The translations under genes and the position numbers were made by a program. From the NCBI RefSeq assembly GCF_032854445.1, contig NC_088302.1:53102046-53166045 (forward strand): a stretch of 64,000 bases of DNA, written 5' to 3'. The stretch is from Liolophura sinensis (taxonomy: Eukaryota; Mollusca; Polyplacophora; Chitonida; Chitonidae). The notes below the pieces were generated by a model that saw only the letters and a list, made by a program, of their open reading frames with translations, made no database searches and was not told the origin of the DNA. Within the stretch, counting starts at the first letter, position 1. Each line of letters opens with the position of its first letter. Positions 56,926-64,000 of this stretch are shown here, one piece after another.

Positions 56926-58110
56926 TGGTATTTGAAAACACTAAACAGCGGTGCAAGTTCTAGGTTGGAATTGTTCCCGAGTTTTGACACAACCAAAAGC
57001 TGTGAACAACGTCAACATACAAACGTCTGACAAGCTGCCAAATAAATGACCTGGTCATCTAATTATGACACATGTAGTGATCTACCGATATCTGAAAAGC
57101 TTCCAGATAACGCGTTAACTGCTCTGTGGGAAGCTAGTGGTAAGCTGATCAACATGACTGAGTATATAGCCGATATGGCAAGAAAGATTACATTCAACAT
57201 TATTATTTGTGTTAACATTTTTTGCTTACTACAGATGATTATATTGTCACGTTAACAGTAACTTTTCGAGAAATTATTCTTTTTTTCAAATCTAGTGGAA
57301 GTTGATCTGCCACTGCCTAAAGAAAAGCATTATACCTTAAATATATTACACCTTACACATTTTATATTTGATGTTATATTTCTGTTTATCTCTTGCAAAC
57401 ATTTGTCAAATAGTAGCAGCACTGATTTATCTTTACAGATCTTAGCTCTGTAATAATCTTAACCCACAAATTTTGAGACGCATTTCTAAATGATTTATAT
57501 CAGACTGTGCTAGGCTGAGAGCAACCTTGTATCCTTGCTATCCTTGTTAATTGTATGCATCAGACTTCGGGAACTCTGGTTTCCTTCACCCATAAAATTG
57601 ATCGGCATCGTCTCAGTGAAAAATTCCCGACAATAGAGTGAAATAGAAATTCAAAAAATAAATACACTTTTCTGTCAAATAATACAATTTGGAGCAATAC
57701 GTCCGTTCCTTCTTTTTATGATATCTTTCAGCATAAGACACAAAATTATACGAGCCAAGAACATGTGCTACTCAGACTTTTTTACAACTAATTATTCATT
57801 ATTTTCTTGTGAAGAAGTCACTAGACACTCCATACTGGTATACGAAGTCGTGAAATAATCGCTGTGATGTTGGAAGCAATGCAAGCAAACATGCTATCAG
57901 ATGTACATGGTTCTAAAGCTAACCTAATCAGCACCAGACACACATGCAGACTGATCTAACTGACACTATCTAAATGTGTCATGTAGAACCAAAACTTCCC
58001 TACATCAAGCCGTGAAATATGGAGTATCTGATAAGAATCGACGAGATGACGATGTCTTTATGTTTTCTCAGCATCCTTACCTTCAGGATAAATATCCAAC
58101 TAATTGTAAC

Positions 58111-60469
58111 TTGTCCTCATAATTTATAATATGCCGTTTATGTTCTAAATTTGCAACGTTTTCATTATTGAAGATAAGCCTCTAAGCCTTATTTATAACA
58201 GCATCCATAAACATTCCGAAAAAAAAAAACAAAATCAGTTTTTGGCCTAAGTTGGATTATAGAAGGTCGTTTATAGAGTATCAGAAAATATTGACAGGAC
58301 ATAAGCCGATTGCGCCCATGGATGTTTCAGTCAACTGAAATGAAAAATACCATCCTTCCACATCGCAAGTGAAAACTTCAGAACCCTTAACACTTATCAT
58401 TCGCTGTATGTACCTCATCACAGTATGCACTCTATGTACGCAATCGCTGAATGTTCTGTATGTACCCACTCGATGCATGTACTCTATGTACCCAATCGCT
58501 GCATATACCCCATCGCTTTATGTACTGTATGTACTCAGTCGCTCTATCTACTGTATGTACCCATTCGGCGTATGTGCACATTCGCTGTATGTACTGTATG
58601 TACCCACTCGCACTATGCACTGTATGTACACAGTTGTTGTATGTACTGTATGTACCAAATCTCTGTATGTACTGTATGTACCAAATCGCTGTATGTAATA
58701 TATATATACCCACTGGCTGTATGTACCGTATATACCGTATATAATCGCCGTGTGTACCCAATCGCTGCATGTACCGTATGTACCAAATCGCTGCATGTAC
58801 TGTATGTACCAAATCGCTGTATGTACTGTATGTGCCAAATCGCTGCATGTACTGTATGTACCCACTGGCTGTATGTACTGTATGTTCTCAATCGCCGTAT
58901 GTACCCAATCGCTGTATGCACTGTCGTGCTCTGCCTGCAACTGGTCATGACCCTAACCTAACAATCTTGTGACCGTGTGTACATATCGTGGACGATACAT
59001 ACATGTCGGCCATGATTTCTCCACAACTTTAACAATGGGGTAAACATTCAACTCATTGTAACGTATACTTTTATAATGAAAAGGATAGTTTCCAGATAGG
59101 CTAAACATCTACTATGATCATCATAGCGATGTTATAATGATCGAAGGTTGTCAGTATTCCTAAAGAGCAAAGCATTTTTTACTACGTGTTCATTCAAAAA
59201 AAAAGCCCGTTTAAAGTCGAAAATAGATTATAGCATGCCGCTTGATAACCATTAACAAGAGGTAATAAGACATAAGCCGATTGCGCCTTTGGAGGATTAG
59301 GTTGGCAGTGAAAGGAAATGGTACGGTAAGGCGGAGAATCCTCCCCAATGAGGTGTGATAAGAAGGTGCAACTTTCAAAATTCCAGAACAATTCTGTAAA
59401 TTTCCAACTCAGAAATATAAATGTTGGTCGAATCACTCAGAAAAATTATATGGCCATAAACGAGATGGTTGATTGGTAATAGCCCGCCAAAAATACACTC
59501 TCGATCAAAAACGCCAGTTATTCGCTCAAACTAGGCACTCCCATTTTTCGACTATACATTGCTTCAGTGTGCATGTGGAACTTTACAAGTCGCATCCATA
59601 TAACAGGAAAAGAAGAGTAAAACAGAACTGAAAACTTTGCGAGTGTGTCAGCAGCTGTCGCTTACAGCTATAGTCAGTTTCCTTTTTTGATGTGCACAAT
59701 TTTATGCACTGTGGCTGATTCCCCGCCTTATCCTGGGTCCTTTGTCATCCTTCCATATGGCTTGGTAAAACCTTATAATCTCTGCTTGTTATCTTCAGAT
59801 AATGAATCGTTGTATGTACTAACTTATAAAGGCAGACAAGGGATCTATTTCTTTACAAATTAAGAATGAAACAGGTGTGGTTCGGTGGTTTTCATTTCCC
59901 AACATCTGAATACAGACGTTACTTTCTTATTATCTTCCCTTCGTGTACATTGTCAGGAATCCTCAATCGGAGCACTTTTCCACTAAAAACATTATGTCAA
60001 ATTAACTATAACTTCTATATATAAGAATGACGTCCATACCTGCAAATTACGTTTCTCCTTTGAAACTTTTATTATGTATAATGTATAAACTATCAGGTAT
60101 CACTTTTTATTTTTACAAAAAAAATCTGTAGAAATGAATTGGCACGTATCGTACAGTACCAGACACATTAAATCTTAATTATTTTTCTTACAGCACTATT
60201 CATTGCAAAAAGTGAATAGGACAAGTGATCAGTTTCAATAGACACAAAGCAATCACACATCGTCTTAGACTGTGTGCGAAAGACGGTGGAACAGTGACCA
60301 GAAAACATTGCAATCAGATTAGGTTAAATTCCACAGGGAGCAGGGTGAGAGTTTGCTCTCCACGTATAATGGCGGGAGATACTGAGATGAGCTCTACGCC
60401 TGTGACCTAATCGGCTGGAACATAGGCTGAAAGATGAAAGCCGGTGATTTCTTGAGTACGGCGTATAAA
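58111..60469. other. Spacer between Fox units E and F
   Basis: No gene recognised. It holds the 26-bp minisatellite, and a degenerate repeated string (GACATAAGCCGATTGCGCC at about 58,299 and 59,270). Open frames at 59,194-59,436 and 59,645-59,863 show no domain. Confidence 0.55.
58400..58935. repeat. About 26-bp minisatellite (CTGTATGTAC units)
   Basis: Tandem array built of TGTATGTACTGTATGTACC plus AAATCGC or CACTCGC-type spacers, about 20 diverged copies. Six overlapping frames of 66-178 codons, on both strands, stay open through it and read as CMYCMY/YIQYIQ text; being open in many frames at once marks them as repeat artefacts. Confidence 0.9.
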
Positions 60470-60919
60470 CATTATCCTAACAGGCGATCTGGACTGATCC
60501 AAATCCATTGCCCGTGTGGAGCAAAGCACTATTCATACCAGTATATCACCACTCAGCTTCACTCATACCACTGTCAACTCTATATTAGACCGCGTCATTG
60601 TCACCAGCGGGCACTGCACACAAGTTTACTTACTCAAAGATTAAAGAACTTTGATTTGTTAAGACATGATGTTTATTAACGATTTAATGCACTTCTACAC
60701 AGACAATTTGGATTCTTTCTAAAAGCAAGCATTATATATACATCACATGAAGAGAGAGGTGCCACCTTATTACAGACAATTGTACAGAAATAAAATGTCA
60801 CATATTTCACACTAGAACACGTTCAATTCCAATTATCTGTTTTACAGGACTTTTCGATGCACAAAGTCTACAGACGTGGTGATCAGTTTCAATGAATACA
60901 GCCAGCTAGACACGGTCCC

Positions 60920-61473
60920 TTAGTATATAGATAGGTGTCCATGTTTTGAAGTCTGTGGAACATTGGCCGGAAAACTTTGGAAGAAATTCTGGTTTAAATC
61001 CTTGGGGGAGACAGAGAGTTTGTTTCCCACATATGATGAGGCACTCAACTCTTGTGACCTCATCAACTGGTATCCGAACGTTGCCGTTGTCTGCTCGTCC
61101 GTTCTTATTTCTCCAGACCCTCTGTTGGTTGTTGTAATAAGGAAACCTTTTCATTATAAACTCGTAAACTTCTTCAAGTATTATTCTCTTCTGATCGGCG
61201 CTAACTATTGTCTTAGAAATGAGAGCAATATACGAGTGAGCAGGTTTTTCCATGTCAGCCTTGATGTCAGTAATAATGGCTGCCTGGTGTTGCAGAGATG
61301 TTAACGCGTTTGTTATGCAGTCGGGACTGTCATTGCTTGTTTCACTCCTCGGAGAATCCGGAGACCCCGTATTTCTGTCCACTGGATGTGACGGAAAGGT
61401 AGTCGCTGTTCGCGGAATACTGTTCACCTCGTTTATTACCCTGTAGAAGGTACTCTACGTTGTAGGATGACAT
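60920..61473 (-). pseudogene. foxQ2: FoxQ2-like copy 6, recognition helix lost
   Basis: The family start (MSSYNVEYLLQGNKRG) is at 61,473 and the family stop at 60,920-60,922. A few bases are lost near 61,405, shifting the N-terminal part out of frame; an ORF beginning MNSIPRTATT (61,427) covers the rest down to 60,906. In the forkhead WRN is joined directly to KNGRADNG: SIRHNLSINECFI, the core of the recognition helix, is missing as an in-frame loss. A second loss removes the wing and most of the C-terminal tail after NGN. It cannot bind DNA in the normal way. The TATA box (61,551-61,557) and upstream block remain, so it might still be transcribed. Confidence 0.85.
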
Positions 61474-61550
61474 TCTGTTCATTTCTGTAGGAATTTATAT
61501 ACTGTCTTGTCATGCCCAGTCTTGGAATACCTTTCCTTGAAAACCCTTAG

Positions 61551-61557
61551 CTTTATA
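61551..61557 (-). promoter_or_regulatory. TATA-like box, Fox copy 6
   Basis: Minus-strand TATAAAG, 78 bp before the ancestral ATG, in the same CCATATAAAG context as the other copies. Confidence 0.5.
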
Positions 61558-62340
61558 TGGTATTTGGAAACGCCAAGAAATAGAGCGAGTTGTAGGTTGT
61601 AATTATGCCCACGTTTTGACACAACCAAAAGCTGTGCACAACGTTAACACACAAACGTCTGACAGGATGCCCCATTGATGAGCTTTGTTCTCTGATAAGG
61701 TTACGTGTGGTGATCTACTGATAGCTGAAAAGCTTTCAGATAATCCGCCAACTGCTCTGCGGGAAGTTAATAGTAAACTGATCAATATTACTCAACATAA
61801 CCACTAGGGCAAGAAATTTCCGATATATTGAACATTATTATTTGCAGGTTAACATTTCTTGATTATTACAGATGATCACATAATAAAGTTATCAGTAAAT
61901 CATCAAGATATACCAACGTGTCGACTTCAAGTTTTTGGTTAACATCATGGCTGAAAAAATCCCATTATGGTTGTATTTTACAAAATGTAACGTGGTAGCC
62001 GAGTATTGTCATGGTAGATGACATATGTAGATATATCTGACAACTATAATCAAAGACTCCAAAGTACCATTTATCCAGCTCGCGAAATATTTAACCTTTG
62101 CTACAATGTATGTGAATTTTCTGTGTTTTTTTAAGATTAAATAATAGCTGATATTATCGTAGTTCGGGAAAAAAAACTTTTTTTGCTTTCCCTACTTATC
62201 TTTAAAGCCATGTACAGTTTAGATATTTATGGATTCCTTTCTTTTCTTCTTTCATTGTCTGTTTTTATAATCTCTTGCACATGCGTACTGAATACAAGAA
62301 TGACTAAGTGATGTGTTAGACTGTATTTAATTCATTCATC

Positions 62341-62610
62341 CCAATTAAAGCCATTGGTGTGCGACGATATTTGGTGAGTTCATATGCTGTAAACGAGAAG
62401 TCGGTGACGTCATTGGTGCAAGGTTTTTGTTTTGTTTTTTAAGCTGTGTAATGCAGCATGTATACACTGGTGAGATAACGGTATATATGTCTGTCATGTT
62501 GACAGACATTTGTAACTTTTACATTATGTCTAAAACGAAGGCTTTAGGTTCAGATTCGTTACGGTTCATAAGTGAAAATGGGTGGTTCCCGCCAAGCCTC
62601 ATCCATCATC
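62341..62610. other. Spacer between units F and G
   Basis: Contains GTCGGTGACGTCATTGGTGC, which resembles the coding text of the Fox C-terminal repeats (GATGACGTCATTGGCAC on the plus strand) and may be a stray piece of a Fox tail. Otherwise nothing recognised. Confidence 0.35.
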
Positions 62611-64000
62611 CTCACTCCTCCAAAGCCCGCTTGGGACAAAGCATTATTCATACAAGTGTGTCACTATTCAGCAACGCTCGTATCACTGTTAAGTCTAGAT
62701 AAAACTGCTTCGTGTCCTTCAGCGTATGGTGATTATGCATATGCTCTCTGTTTCTTAAGTGTACAGGTTTTCGGAAAACACAAATCCAGATGAAACCAGA
62801 ACATGGTAAATTAAGATATGATGTTTACTGACGATTGAGCGCACTTGTATATATACAAACAATTTCATTTCATTCTATAAACTAGCATTATATATAAAAC
62901 ATAAAGTGTCTGATGTCGTATTTTTTCATATAAATGAAAGTAAAATGCCACAGATTTTACAGTATAACACAATCGAAGTCCTGTGTTAACTGTTTTGCAG
63001 CACTGTTCAATGCAGGGTGTCTAGATATCAATTGATGAATTTCATTGAATACAAAATAACTAGACACAGGTTGTTAATAAATGGCGGACATGGAAAGTTG
63101 TCCCTGCTCGGAAGACATTTTCACGGTGGTCGTTAAGCCTCGGAAGGGTTTCTGGTTTAAATCAATGGAAGAGACAGACAGTTTGCTTCCCACATGCGAT
63201 GGTGGTTCATACTGAGATGGACTCGACGCCTGTGACCTCATCCGCTGGTATCCAAGGGGAGAAGCCATTGGTGTGCTCCCTATCAGTGGTGAGGTCATAG
63301 GTTGAAAACTAAATGGAGGCGGCGTCATTGGCTGAAAATCACGTGAGTATGACGTCATTGGCTGATATTCAACAGGTGATAACGTCATAGATTGATATCC
63401 CAAAGATGATGGCGTCATGGGCATATACCGGGCATTACAGTGGTACTCAGTGGCAGTAAATTGATTCCTGTTCACATTTTTCACACTTTTCCGTGCACGC
63501 CTTCTGGCTTGCCGGCGACGAAAATCTCCTTTAGAAAAATCTTCTACACAAGCAGGATGGATCGACCAGTAATTACCTTTGCCATTGTCCGCTCTTCCGT
63601 TCTTGATAAAACACTCGTTGATGGACAAGTTGTGCCGGATGCTATTTCTCCAGGCCCTTTGTTGGTTGTTGTAATAAGGAAATCTTTTCATAATAAACTC
63701 GTAAATTTCTCCAAGGACCATCCTATTCTTATGCGAGCTAAGTATTGCCATAGAAATGAGAGCAATATACGAGTGTTCTGGTTTTTCCAAATCCGTTTTG
63801 GTGTCAGTGACAATGGCTGCCTTATGTTGCAGAGACTTTAGAGCATCCATTATGGAGACTGGACTGTCACTGCTTGTTTCACTCCTCAGTGAATCTGGAG
63901 ACCCGGTACTTCTGTCCAGTGACGGTAATGGAGATGTAAGATCACTGTTATCCGAATAATGTTTACCCGGTTCATTACCCCGTAAGAGGAAGTCCACGTT
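62611..64000. repeat. FoxQ2 tandem unit G, partial at window edge
   Basis: Starts with the unit 3' flank (GCTTGGGACAAAGCATTATT, equal to the GGGCAAAGCACTATTTATAC of other units) and contains Fox copy 7. The upstream half of the unit lies beyond the window. Confidence 0.75.
63074..64000 (-). CDS. foxQ2: FoxQ2-like forkhead transcription factor, copy 7 (5' end off window)
   Basis: Open to the window edge; the first visible residues NVDFLLRGNEPG align with residue 5 of the other copies, so only about four residues are missing. The forkhead is intact (EHSYIALISMAIL, FPYYNNQQRAWRNSIRHNLSINECF, full FoxQ2 wing). The C-terminus has the clearest repeat series: EYQPMTSYS, DFQPMTPPP, SFQPMTSPL. It ends LSMSAIY rather than KLGYISIY. 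It is the most diverged intact copy (for example SSHKNRM, KTDLEKPEHSY), so it probably represents an older branch than copies 1-5. The GTG nearest the edge is not a start codon. Confidence 0.87.
   Translation of the reverse strand, partial: NVDFLLRGNEPGKHYSDNSDLTSPLPSLDRSTGSPDSLRSETSSDSPVSIMDALKSLQHKAAIVTDTKTDLEKPEHSYIALISMAILSSHKNRMVLGEIYEFIMKRFPYYNNQQRAWRNSIRHNLSINECFIKNGRADNGKGNYWSIHPACVEDFSKGDFRRRQARRRARKSVKNVNRNQFTATEYHCNARYMPMTPSSLGYQSMTLSPVEYQPMTSYSRDFQPMTPPPFSFQPMTSPLIGSTPMASPLGYQRMRSQASSPSQYEPPSHVGSKLSVSSIDLNQKPFRGLTTTVKMSSEQGQLSMSAIY

Larger units (their letters stand above)
55140..58110. repeat. FoxQ2 tandem unit E, shortened
   Basis: About 3 kb with Fox copy 5. It begins at sequence equal to the part of unit A near 31,900, so the first 1.7 kb of a full unit is absent. 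It also lacks a block of the 3' flank near 55,600 (SINE fragment cut short and joined to AAACACAACATGAT). Homology runs on past the gene to about 58,100 with strong divergence. Confidence 0.7.
60470..62340. repeat. FoxQ2 tandem unit F, decayed
   Basis: Contains Fox copy 6, the 3' flank (CATTGCCCGTGTGGAGCAAA, matching 32,531 in unit A), the upstream block (61,610-61,860) and a piece equal to 35,117 of unit A (TCTCTTGCACATGCGTACTG at 62,270). A short SINE-like string (TTGAGTACGGCGTATAAACA) precedes it. More diverged than A-E. Confidence 0.7.

Noticed and set aside
58369-58961. Several 66-178-codon frames on both strands
   Set aside because: Overlapping products of one minisatellite.
32989-63997. 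Fox copies as independent retrocopies
   Set aside because: Flanks several kilobases long, including promoters and a SINE fragment, are shared; segmental duplication explains the copies.

Overview
The window is animal nuclear DNA, most likely from a mollusc or a close lophotrochozoan relative (a brachiopod is not excluded). Three things point there: AT-rich sequence with spliced genes, scattered pieces of a SINE whose 3' part (…CGCCGTACTCAAGAATATTTCAC…, GGCGGCCAGCATTATGG) is typical of shellfish genomes, and a clustered expansion of FoxQ2-type forkhead genes, a class known to be expanded in Spiralia. The species cannot be named from the sequence alone.

Layout. 1-10,676: no gene I can support; it holds an (AT)n tract, a 77-bp satellite with dimeric periodicity, a 23/24-bp minisatellite and SINE debris. 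10,677-19,877 (+): one multi-exon gene, reconstructed here from splice sites and reading phase. Its predicted product of about 800 residues starts with a myristoylation-type MGCGSS motif, continues through a long disordered region with a 7-residue repeat and a basic NLS-like patch, and ends in helical repeats plus a domain that reads as the microtubule-binding stalk head of dynein heavy chain, without any AAA motor. 21,188-21,995 (-): a decayed FoxQ2 relic split by a small inverted-repeat element. 23,131-23,633: a 45-bp minisatellite. 24,105-30,193: a broken LINE into which a Ty3/Gypsy-type LTR retrotransposon (24,513-29,382, fossil, minus strand) has inserted.

30,194-64,000: a tandem array of FoxQ2-like genes, all on the minus strand. 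Four units of about 6.3-6.5 kb (A-D) each carry one intronless gene; three further, shorter and more diverged units (E-G) follow. Copies 1, 2, 3 and 5 are complete (309 residues), copy 4 has an intact forkhead but a shifted C-terminus, copy 6 has lost the DNA-recognition helix, and copy 7 runs off the window edge. Each complete copy has a TATA box about 75-85 bp before the ATG and an AATAAA signal about 23 bp after the stop, so each is a compact, self-contained transcription unit. Units B and C differ at only a handful of positions over about 6.29 kb, so the last duplication, or a gene conversion, is very recent, unless it is an assembly error.

The predicted Fox proteins share an N-terminal EH1-like motif (Groucho-type corepressor recruitment), the forkhead, and a C-terminal string of YQPMT-like repeats. 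They probably act as a family of near-redundant repressors. The dynein-stalk gene is unrelated to them in sequence; its closeness to the array seems incidental.
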